Assembly (NCBI GenBank): GCA_900540885.1
Contig: UQHJ01000055.1
Coordinates: 1-14,736, forward strand
Source of the DNA: an uncultured Prevotella sp.
Lineage (GTDB): Bacteria > Bacteroidota > Bacteroidia > Bacteroidales > Bacteroidaceae
Direction: 5' to 3'
DNA: 14,736 bases
The notes under the pieces are model-generated. The model had not been told where the DNA came from. It saw only the letters and a program-made list of their open reading frames with translations, and did not search any database. The position numbers and the translations under genes were made by a program. Shown piece by piece: positions 7,803-14,736 of this stretch (positions are counted from its first letter, which is position 1; every line of letters starts with the position of its first letter).

Positions 7803-7923
7803 GAGTTTTGTTAGTTTAATGAGTTTAGTTAGTTTAATGAGTTTAATGAGTTTAATAAGTTGAGTGAGTTTAATAAGTTGGTCAATCTGCAGTTCATAAA
7901 CTTATTAAACTCACTCAACTTAT
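7803..7923. repeat. 9-bp RAGTTTAAT tandem array with 25-bp perfect inverted repeat
   Basis: Nine consecutive 9-bp units of the RAGTTTAAT type run from 7803 to 7883, with variants such as TAGTTTAAT and AAGTTGAGT. The last part of the array, 7855-7879, is perfectly complementary to 7899-7923 over 25 bp, with a 19-nt loop containing CTGCAG. The right arm reaches the first base of the uvrA stop codon (complement of 7923-7925). In the uvrA direction the hairpin forms immediately at the end of the coding sequence, which fits a terminator or an mRNA end structure. Confidence 0.93.
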
Positions 7924-10766
7924 CAACCTTGAATAAGATATCCGCCTTCGTTGCCACCTTCGGGGCCAAGTTCGATGATATGGTCAGCACACTTGATAAC
8001 ATCAGGATTGTGTTCAATCACTACGATACTATGGCCTCGCTCAATCAAGGCATTAAAGGCGTGGAGCAGACGGTTGATGTCGTGAAAGTGAAGACCTGTG
8101 GTTGGTTCGTCGAAGATGAATAGCGTAGGTACGGAACGTTCCAAACCTAAATAATAGGCCAGCTTGACACGCTGGTTTTCACCGCCCGAAAGGGTAGAAC
8201 TGGATTGGCCTAACTTGATGTAGCCCAAACCCACGTCTTGTAAAGGACGCAAACGGCTAACAATCTTCTTCTGACCATGTTCGGTAAAGAACTCAATGGC
8301 TTGGTTGACAGTCATCTCAAGCATATCGTAGATATTCTTACCCTCATACTTTACCTCAAGCACGTCGCTCTTGAAGCGCTTGCCATGACAACTCTCACAC
8401 TCAAGTACTAAGTCAGCCATAAACTGCATCTCGACCTTTACTACACCGTCGCCCTTACACTCCTCACAACGGCCGCCATCGGCATTGAACGAGAAGTAAG
8501 CTGGTGTAAAGTCCATTTGCTTGGCCAATGGCTGCGCAGCCATGAGTTTACGTATCTCGTCATACGCTTTGACGTAAGTGACGGGATTAGAACGCGAAGA
8601 ACGACCGATTGGATTTTGATCAACAAACTCAATGGCCTGCACGGCATCAATGTCACCTGACAGTCGGCGGAACTCGCCTGGACGATCGGCCACCTCGTCT
8701 TTAGCCCGCTTGAGAGCCCGATAGAAGATGTCGCGCACGAGGGTAGACTTACCCGAACCACTTACACCTGTTACGACCGTCAGCACGTTGAGAGGGAAGG
8801 TTACATCAATGCCCTTCAAATTGTTCTCGCGTGCTCCCTCAACTATGATGCTACGATTCCACGTGCGATGAGTCGTAGGTACGGGGATTTGTTCGCGGCC
8901 ATATAGGTAGTTGAGCGTGTGTGAGTAATATACCCCCTTCTCCTTATCAAAGAGTTCGGGGTGACACTGCAAGAGTTCATTCTCGTTCTTCATAAAAGGG
9001 CCAGCGTACACCACTTGTCCGCCTAATCGGCCCGCTTCAGGACCTATATCTATAATATAGTCAGCCGCACGCATAATCTCTTCATCGTGTTCAACCACAA
9101 TAACCGTATTTCCCAAGTCGCGCAACTCCTTCAATACGTTGATAAGGCGACGCGTGTCGCGTTGATGAAGACCAATGCTCGGTTCGTCAAGAATGTAGAG
9201 CGAGCCGACCAATGAAGAACCTAACGATGTGGCAAGGTTGATGCGCTGACTCTCACCACCCGAAAGCGTATTAGAGAGGCGATCGAGCGTGAGGTAGTTG
9301 AGTCCTACCTCAGAGAGAAAGTGCAGACGACTCTTTATCTCATTCAGCAATCGCTTGGCCACTGCTGCATCGTGTTCACTGAGTTCGAGCTGGTCGAAGA
9401 AGGGAACTAACTCCTTGATAGGCAGTTGTACCAATTCCGTGATACTACGGCCGCCCACTTTGACGTATTCTGCATCTTTCTTCAAGCGCGAACCGTGGCA
9501 CTCAGGACAAATCGTCTTGCCACGATAGCGTGCCAGCATGACACGATATTGTATCTTGTACTGATTGCGCTCTAACATGCGAAAGAAAGCATCAATGCTT
9601 ACTTGCTCTTCTTCAGGTAATCGTTGTTCGGCCGCATCGCCATGCCAAAGCATGTCCTTCTGTTTGCGCGTAAGTTTATAATAAGGTTCGAAGATAGGGA
9701 ACCCATTTTTTCGCACTGAGCAACGACGTATAAACTCATTCTTCCACTCTCCCATCTTCTCACCTCGCCAACACATCACAGCACCATCCATAAGGCTCTT
9801 CGATGTGTCAGGCACAACGAGGTGTTCGCTAATACCCATTACGCGGCCAAAGCCCTCGCAACGCTCGCAAGCGCCTATGGGCGAGTTGAACGAAAACATA
9901 TTGTCGTCAGGTTCGCGGAATGTAATGCCATCGGCCTCGAAGCGAGTAGAAAAGGTGTGAAGAATACGGGCTGGATAGAAGCGAAGCATACACTGTCCAT
10001 CACCTTCGAAAAAGGCCGTCTCTGCTGAGTCGGCTAAACGCGAAAGCACGTCTTTGTCATCACTTACCGAAAGGCGGTCAATCAACAGATTGAGTTGCGA
10101 TAGCGAGTAGTACACAGCCTCAGGCGTGGGAGCTGGCAAAGCCTCATCGTGTGGTGCATCGTCAACGACTACTTGCCCCGCCTTCAATTGTTCGGCAAAG
10201 TCCTCAATGCGCACCATTTCGCCGTCAACGTCGAGACGTGAGAGTCCTTGTTGAAGGTCGATGCTGAGCTGCTGGAGCAAGGTACGTTCTTGACGCACTC
10301 GCATAGGAGCAAGTACGGTAAAGCGCGTGCCCATAGAGTAAGAGTGCATGCAGTCAATCACGTCCTGCACGGTGTGGCGCTTCACCTCCACACCACTTAT
10401 GGGCGAGAAGGTGTGACCTATGCGTGCATAAAGCAGACGAAGATATTCATATATCTCGGTGCTGGTGCCCACGGTCGAACGCGGATTACGACTCGTCACG
10501 CGCTGTTCGATAGCAATAGCAGGGGGAAGTCCTTTTATGTAGTCACACTCAGGCTTGTGCATACGGCCCAAGAATTGACGTGCATAGGCTGAAAGGCTCT
10601 CAACATAGCGTCGTTGACCCTCGGCATACAATGTGTCGAAGGCCAACGACGACTTACCCGAACCACTGAGTCCGGTTATAACGATGAGTTTGTCACGCGG
10701 TATGTCAATATCCACGTTCTTGAGGTTGTTTACCCTCGCTCCCTTTACCTGTATCGTTTCGTTCAT
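7923..10766 (-). CDS. uvrA: Excinuclease ABC subunit A (UvrA)
   Basis: UvrA is the damage-sensing ATPase of nucleotide excision repair. It loads UvrB on distorted DNA in the cytoplasm. The 947-residue length is normal for UvrA1. The first ATPase has Walker A GLSGSGKSS at 32-40, signature LSGGE at 501-505 and Walker B LYILDEPSIG at 523-532. The second has GVSGSGKST at 667-675, LSGGE at 859-863 and LFIFDEPTTG at 882-891. Zinc-binding cysteine pairs are C300/C303 with C420/C423, and C767/C770 with C790/C793. The insertion and UvrB-binding regions between them look complete, and no frameshift is seen. The start MNETIQVKGARVNNLKNVDI is the usual N terminus, just downstream of a TAnnTTTG element. 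No LexA-type operator was recognised. uvrB is not in this window. Confidence 0.98.
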   Translation of the reverse strand: MNETIQVKGARVNNLKNVDIDIPRDKLIVITGLSGSGKSSLAFDTLYAEGQRRYVESLSAYARQFLGRMHKPECDYIKGLPPAIAIEQRVTSRNPRSTVGTSTEIYEYLRLLYARIGHTFSPISGVEVKRHTVQDVIDCMHSYSMGTRFTVLAPMRVRQERTLLQQLSIDLQQGLSRLDVDGEMVRIEDFAEQLKAGQVVVDDAPHDEALPAPTPEAVYYSLSQLNLLIDRLSVSDDKDVLSRLADSAETAFFEGDGQCMLRFYPARILHTFSTRFEADGITFREPDDNMFSFNSPIGACERCEGFGRVMGISEHLVVPDTSKSLMDGAVMCWRGEKMGEWKNEFIRRCSVRKNGFPIFEPYYKLTRKQKDMLWHGDAAEQRLPEEEQVSIDAFFRMLERNQYKIQYRVMLARYRGKTICPECHGSRLKKDAEYVKVGGRSITELVQLPIKELVPFFDQLELSEHDAAVAKRLLNEIKSRLHFLSEVGLNYLTLDRLSNTLSGGESQRINLATSLGSSLVGSLYILDEPSIGLHQRDTRRLINVLKELRDLGNTVIVVEHDEEIMRAADYIIDIGPEAGRLGGQVVYAGPFMKNENELLQCHPELFDKEKGVYYSHTLNYLYGREQIPVPTTHRTWNRSIIVEGARENNLKGIDVTFPLNVLTVVTGVSGSGKSTLVRDIFYRALKRAKDEVADRPGEFRRLSGDIDAVQAIEFVDQNPIGRSSRSNPVTYVKAYDEIRKLMAAQPLAKQMDFTPAYFSFNADGGRCEECKGDGVVKVEMQFMADLVLECESCHGKRFKSDVLEVKYEGKNIYDMLEMTVNQAIEFFTEHGQKKIVSRLRPLQDVGLGYIKLGQSSSTLSGGENQRVKLAYYLGLERSVPTLFIFDEPTTGLHFHDINRLLHAFNALIERGHSIVVIEHNPDVIKCADHIIELGPEGGNEGGYLIQG

Positions 10767-10790
10767 ACCTTATTGCTTTCACTAAAGGTG

Positions 10791-10798
10791 CAAAATTA
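10791..10798 (-). promoter_or_regulatory. Bacteroidota -7 promoter element for uvrA
   Basis: Read on the minus strand this is TAATTTTG, matching TAnnTTTG. It lies 25 bp upstream of the uvrA start, predicting a short leader of about 15-20 nt. No well-placed -33 TTG was found. The position, between a terminator region and the gene, supports a separate uvrA promoter. Confidence 0.6.
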
Positions 10799-10853
10799 CA
10801 GATTTCATTTGAAAAACCTTCATGAACGCAAGAAGGATTGCAGTTTACCTATA

Positions 10854-10923
10854 TATTTAGCGGCCTCTCCCCCTCATCCCTTCCCCAGCCGGGGAGGGGG
10901 TGAGGGGGAGAGGCCGCTAAATA
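10854..10923. repeat. GC-rich palindrome with 33-bp arms
   Basis: The arms 10854-10886 and 10891-10923 surround the loop AGCC. The outer part is TATTTAGCGGCC, and the inner part is CT-rich on the left arm and GA-rich on the right. The two non-Watson-Crick positions (T10877 and T10881) face G, so a plus-strand transcript would pair fully through G-U wobbles. A minus-strand transcript would have two A-C mismatches. It lies about 14 nt beyond the terminator of the secreted-protein gene and about 55 bp upstream of the uvrA promoter. It may be a second terminator or a dispersed repeat. Confidence 0.9.
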
Positions 10924-10936
10924 GCAATTTAATAAA

Positions 10937-10973
10937 AAAGCCAAGATAGAGGTGTAGACCTTATCTTGGCTTT
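10937..10973 (-). terminator. Rho-independent terminator of the secreted-protein gene
   Basis: In the minus direction AAAGCCAAGATA pairs perfectly with TATCTTGGCTTT, with an inner AGGT/ACCT stem and a 4-nt loop. A T run follows (TTTTTT including the stem end). It starts 23 bp after the stop codon of the large secreted-protein gene. This is the clearest intrinsic terminator in the window. Confidence 0.88.
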
Positions 10974-10996
10974 CTATGATTAATGTGTAGAAGCGA

Positions 10997-13900
10997 TTAC
11001 TTCACTACTATCTTGAAGCGTTGAATGCTGTTTGCATCAGTCTTCTGCAAGATGTAAGTGCCAGTGGGCAAGCCCTTGATAGCTTCGGCAGGCGTGATGG
11101 CCTTGCCACTCTTCAAGGCAACACCATTGAGAGCAAATATGGTGATGTCGGCAGGAGCAACGTTAATGCCAACAATGCCTGTCTGCAAGGTGTTGTTGAC
11201 AGTCAGTACAACGTACTTGTCGGCTGCGCCACGTGAAGCCAACTTAACGTATGCTTCATGAACGCCTTCAGCATCAGAGTTGAAACGAACAGTGAATACA
11301 CCACCCTCTGCTGGGAGTTCACTCTCAGAGAGTTTGAACTTGCTCTTATTAGCACCCCCCAAGGTGAGTTTGATAGGTTCAGTCAGGTTCTGAGTCGTTA
11401 CGGTTACCTCGTCTGATGTAGCATCTTGGCCCTTAATAGCTTCAAAAGCAAGCGATGCGACATCAGTGCGAACGACTGGAAGGTCGGTGCGACCGAAACT
11501 TACATCGTCAATGTAGTAAGTAGCAGCGTTGTTACGACCACGTGTGCTCTTAAAGCGGAAGGCCATAAAGAAGGTGTCAGCAATGGGCTGGTCGCTGAGG
11601 TCGACGTGATATTCAAACCATTCACCGCTCTCGTCCTTTGTTGAAGGCATTGTGAAGCCGCCAACGGGACTGATGTACATCTCACCATCAGTGAGATCGA
11701 TGTAGCAAAGCTCGAGTTGGTCAGTCTGCTTGTCTGTCAAATAGTCACCGCGAACGCGGAAGGTGAAAACCTTTGAAGCAGCATCCTTAAAGTTAAGGGC
11801 AGGCGTAACGAGCATCATCTCAGCTTCTGTCTCGTCACCGTCCTCTACCTTAGAGTCGTAAGCCGTTACCTTTGCTACGTGTTCGCCAGCTGACTCGTCC
11901 GTATCGCTGAACGTATAGTTCCACCAAGCACGTGTGCCCTTTGTAGCAATGTTCTTCCAACCGTCAATAGCGATAGGCTTATTCTTCTCACCCTTATCAA
12001 AGTGTTCGTTGAGCAATGTTGTGGGGTTAGAAGGATCGAGCGGAAGGAGGTCACCCTCAGTCGGTTTGTCAGGCATTGTATTGTCCGTAGCTACACCCTT
12101 AATAGGAATGTGTAACTCATCAGCGCCCAAAGTAGTAACGATGAGTTCGTTGTTGTAAGTGCCAGCACTCAGCGGAACGAAAGAAATCTTTACAGAAGTG
12201 TTGGCATTCTTCATCAACATAGAAGAACTGATGCGGAACACGTCAACACTGGCCAACTTAACGTGTGCATAGTCGGGCAAGTTAGCCGTCTGGATCACGA
12301 TTGTCTGTTCTGCCGTTTCGCCAGCCTTTGCTTCAAAGTTTACGCTTTCAACGTTGGCCTTAACAACGGGCGGATTTTGCTCGTCAATGGCGTAGGCTGA
12401 GAGGGTAATAGATTGTGAGAGTGTAGGCACTTCGGGGCAGTCGATAAAGACACGTGCACTGTGCTTGCCAATGGCAGTCGGGTTATAAGAGATGACAACA
12501 TCTGTCTCACTTGTTCCCTTCTTAATCTCCGTTACCGAAGTGGCAAACATAGCGCGGTTAGCACCTGTAATCTCAAACGTAGTAGCTGCGGGCATGTTCT
12601 TCGCGCTGATGTGAATGATACCCACCTCAGTGGTTTGACCTACCTTGCCAGCCGCCATGTCGAACTGAGCAGGTGTAATGGTAAGTTCGGGGTTGCCAGC
12701 TACTTCAGGTGTCTTGATGTCCTCAGCACTACGTGGTGCAATGATCACTGCACCCGTTGAGGTAGAGAGGCCTACGAGGTCGATCGCTTCCGTAGGAATA
12801 GCCGTACCGATAAGCGAAGTGCCCTTGAATATACGCATCTTAGCCGTTTCGGTACCATCGCTCAGCGTAGGTTGTGTCATGCCTTCAGCGAAAGTTTCGC
12901 TATCAGACGTAACGGTTACGCCATTAATGCGCACGAGTTTGTTCAAGTAATTCTTAGGAGTAGCCTTTACTTCAGCGAGGGTAGCAACAGTGGGTTCAAT
13001 CTCATTGTTGGTGCTGAGCACGTTGCCCATTGCCGCTTGTCCCATAAATGATTCGGGAGTGAGCGTAGTTACACCCCAACTGCTACTAACTGTTCCAAAG
13101 AAGCCAGAAAGTTTGTCGCCTATATTAGGCATTTTTAAATTTTCATTCGCAATAACAGTTGCAGCAGTAGCATCTTGAACGTAGATGCGGTTAGCCGTTT
13201 TGTCAATAAAACTTACCACAGCCTCGCCTGTATAGCGATATACTTCATAATTGTCACTGCTCTTAGCATTGAGTTCGCTGAGCGTTGCTACGTCGGTGAA
13301 TGAAAGGGCATTGTAACTATAGTTAACTTCCACTGTTTCAGCGCCTTCGCTGCTATAAGATACCTTTACGGTACCCTCGCCGGCTTCGGTAGGATCAAAC
13401 GTAAAAGTGAGTTTTGCACCCTCTGCGCTCTCTACTTCTTCCTTGCTAAGAGTGGTCTTGTCAGCTGTCACACCTGTGCCTTCAATTGCAACCGTCACGT
13501 CGCTGATCAAATCTGCGCCCTTCACGGTGATAGTCTTAGTAACGGGATAACCTACGTAAGTATCAGCCAAGAAGGTATCGTTCTTGTTAACGCTGATAGT
13601 AGGCGTAGCGGGTTGAGGTGTGTCACCACCACTGCTTTCACCGAAGAGGCCAGCATAGGTCTGAGCAATGCGAAGTGCGCCTACATACATTTCTGGGCCT
13701 TGGTTCGAAGCATTAGAACCTTGACGAAGTTCGAAACCCTGCAGGCCATAATTGCCAACTGAAGTACCTGTAGCACTTACATCAAATTCTGCACTTGCTT
13801 CCTTAGGCTCATTGGTAAAGTCGGTTGGATTAACATAGAGTTTTACCTCGTCTTTATCATCGCTCGTCTTTACACCATACTTTACGACTACAAGTTGGGT

Positions 13901-14509
13901 AGTGTTGAGTGCAAAAGTTCCTTCTGCGAACACGGCTTTGGAACTGCCACGCGAGATTCCGATTTTATAGGAATTATCATCGGCCTTAACAATGAAGAGG
14001 CGACCGAGTTCTGTTGAACTGAAGTATTTTCCAGCAGTAGCCTCGCCAACATTGTAATTCTTAGTGCGAACGAGCAAACTCATAACATAGTTTTGACTAG
14101 AAGCAGCATCTTGCGTAGGCAACTTCGTCACATTAATGAGGGCCGTATAATAAACATAGCCACTCTTTATACCTTCATCGTTCGAGTCGAAGCGTGTGCA
14201 GAGGTCCTGACCTGAAACAGTCGGTGTCATCTGAATGCACTTGCCCGTTACGCCACCAGGATAGTTGGCATACTCAAGCGTCTTGTTCACCACTTGAATA
14301 GGAGCAGCTGTATTAATGCCATACTGTGTCCACTTGTCTTGGTTGAGCAAGTCGCCCTCGTCATAGTCAAAGTTTTCTTGATACTTAATGGTAGTGCTTC
14401 CACCGTCGCCACCTGACGATAAATCCTGGGCCGTTGCCACAACGGGCACAGTCAATAACGCGATGAGCAAAAGCCATAAGTGTGATAGTTTTTGGTAAAC
14501 TTTTCTCAT
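10997..14509 (-). CDS. Large secreted multidomain surface protein with sorting-like C terminus
   Basis: The 1170-residue protein has a Sec signal peptide (basic MRKVYQK, hydrophobic 11-24, likely cleavage ATA|Q after residue 27). Domains inferred from composition and layout are as follows. Residues about 43-290 look like a LamG/concanavalin-like beta sandwich (ENFDYDEGDLLN... GLQGFELRQG). About 300-400 is an Ig-like module. About 405-600 is an OB-like domain of the kind found in Bacteroidota surface proteins (NRIYVQDATAATVI). Two Ig/BACON-like modules lie at about 607-708 and 714-808. A choice-of-anchor-J-like module lies at 830-1006 (LLNEHFDKG ... YYIDDVSFG). Another Ig-like module is at about 1012-1110. 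The last 50 residues (ITIFALNGVALKSG ... LPTGTYIL ... RFKIVVK) resemble a type IX secretion sorting domain. No catalytic motif was recognised, so a binding or adhesive role is only a guess. The transcript ends at the 10937-10973 terminator. Confidence 0.85.
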   Translation of the reverse strand: MRKVYQKLSHLWLLLIALLTVPVVATAQDLSSGGDGGSTTIKYQENFDYDEGDLLNQDKWTQYGINTAAPIQVVNKTLEYANYPGGVTGKCIQMTPTVSGQDLCTRFDSNDEGIKSGYVYYTALINVTKLPTQDAASSQNYVMSLLVRTKNYNVGEATAGKYFSSTELGRLFIVKADDNSYKIGISRGSSKAVFAEGTFALNTTQLVVVKYGVKTSDDKDEVKLYVNPTDFTNEPKEASAEFDVSATGTSVGNYGLQGFELRQGSNASNQGPEMYVGALRIAQTYAGLFGESSGGDTPQPATPTISVNKNDTFLADTYVGYPVTKTITVKGADLISDVTVAIEGTGVTADKTTLSKEEVESAEGAKLTFTFDPTEAGEGTVKVSYSSEGAETVEVNYSYNALSFTDVATLSELNAKSSDNYEVYRYTGEAVVSFIDKTANRIYVQDATAATVIANENLKMPNIGDKLSGFFGTVSSSWGVTTLTPESFMGQAAMGNVLSTNNEIEPTVATLAEVKATPKNYLNKLVRINGVTVTSDSETFAEGMTQPTLSDGTETAKMRIFKGTSLIGTAIPTEAIDLVGLSTSTGAVIIAPRSAEDIKTPEVAGNPELTITPAQFDMAAGKVGQTTEVGIIHISAKNMPAATTFEITGANRAMFATSVTEIKKGTSETDVVISYNPTAIGKHSARVFIDCPEVPTLSQSITLSAYAIDEQNPPVVKANVESVNFEAKAGETAEQTIVIQTANLPDYAHVKLASVDVFRISSSMLMKNANTSVKISFVPLSAGTYNNELIVTTLGADELHIPIKGVATDNTMPDKPTEGDLLPLDPSNPTTLLNEHFDKGEKNKPIAIDGWKNIATKGTRAWWNYTFSDTDESAGEHVAKVTAYDSKVEDGDETEAEMMLVTPALNFKDAASKVFTFRVRGDYLTDKQTDQLELCYIDLTDGEMYISPVGGFTMPSTKDESGEWFEYHVDLSDQPIADTFFMAFRFKSTRGRNNAATYYIDDVSFGRTDLPVVRTDVASLAFEAIKGQDATSDEVTVTTQNLTEPIKLTLGGANKSKFKLSESELPAEGGVFTVRFNSDAEGVHEAYVKLASRGAADKYVVLTVNNTLQTGIVGINVAPADITIFALNGVALKSGKAITPAEAIKGLPTGTYILQKTDANSIQRFKIVVK

Positions 14510-14736
14510 ACAGGTAATTTTTAGGTTATTATTAATAATGTGTTATCATTGCATGCTTAAAAAATGTCATTTTTTTATTTAAAAGACTTTCCGTGTGCTA
14601 AAATCTAAAAAAATAATGATATAACCAACTTTTTGACAATAAAAATACGTTCACGTTCGATAAACTGCAATTTATCGGCCTAATTGGGGGAACGCGTCCT
14701 AACCTGGGGGCGACGCGTCCCCGCGTCGGTATTTGC
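14510..14736. other. Spacer upstream of the secreted-protein gene
   Basis: The 227 bp to the window edge hold no gene. The first about 140 bp are very AT-rich and probably contain the promoter; TAGATTTT on the minus strand is a weak match to TAnnTTTG. A CGATAAA/TTTATCG hairpin with a 6-nt loop lies at 14658-14677. Beyond 14685 the composition turns abruptly GC-rich, with two ACGCGTCC-type motifs and a CGACGCG/CGCGTCG hairpin at 14711-14728. The sequence is cut by the window end. Confidence 0.55.

Noticed and set aside
7860..8123. 87-residue plus-strand open frame over the uvrA 3' end
   Set aside because: It reads the repeat array and the complement of uvrA; the NLLNSLNL-type repeat in its translation comes from the GTTTAATGA-like DNA units.
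10614..10949. 111-residue plus-strand open frame opposite the uvrA start
   Set aside because: It is the complement of the uvrA N terminus, promoter and GC-rich palindrome, and its translation has no domain character.
14658..14677. CGATAAA/TTTATCG hairpin as a terminator
   Set aside because: Only a 7-bp AT-rich stem with no T run on either side; recorded only within the spacer entry.

Overview
The base and amino-acid character suggests a Bacteroidales bacterium, probably in or near the Prevotellaceae. The reasons are a secreted protein with a C-terminal sorting-like tail ending in a short basic segment, an Rpn-type PD-(D/E)XK gene with EGR repeats, Bacteroidota-style TAnnTTTG promoter elements upstream of two genes, and a lack of clear Shine-Dalgarno sequences. 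This assignment is inferred from sequence character; no search was run.

All seven confident genes lie on the minus strand, so transcription runs from high to low coordinates. In that order they are: a 1170-residue secreted multidomain beta-rich protein (10997-14509), uvrA (7923-10766), an AEC-family membrane transporter (6862-7788), rmuC (5586-6719), a PgpH-type 7TM-HD phosphodiesterase (3282-5384), an Rpn/PDDEXK nuclease-transposase-like protein (2247-3254) and tyrS (840-2135). Positions 1-839 contain no convincing gene. They hold a 22-bp-period repeat array, a 104-nt near-palindrome and AT-rich stretches. The genes do not form one recognised pathway. UvrA and RmuC both act on DNA, the HD protein probably handles a cyclic dinucleotide, and the rest are housekeeping or surface functions.

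The most unusual content is in the spacers rather than in the genes. Three consecutive spacers (after uvrA, after the AEC gene and after rmuC) each carry a long inverted repeat whose arms are built from 8- or 9-bp tandem units. The unit is different at each locus: RAGTTTAAT, TYAACTTG and AATGTGCR. A fourth spacer (upstream of uvrA) has a 33-bp-arm GC-rich palindrome with one pyrimidine-rich and one purine-rich arm, beside a classical terminator. A fifth (upstream of tyrS) has an AT-rich hairpin, and the region beyond the tyrS stop has the 104-nt palindrome. The shared architecture with unrelated sequence is the best candidate here for an undescribed element class. Its function (terminator, mRNA 3' protection, or by-product of template switching) cannot be settled from one window.
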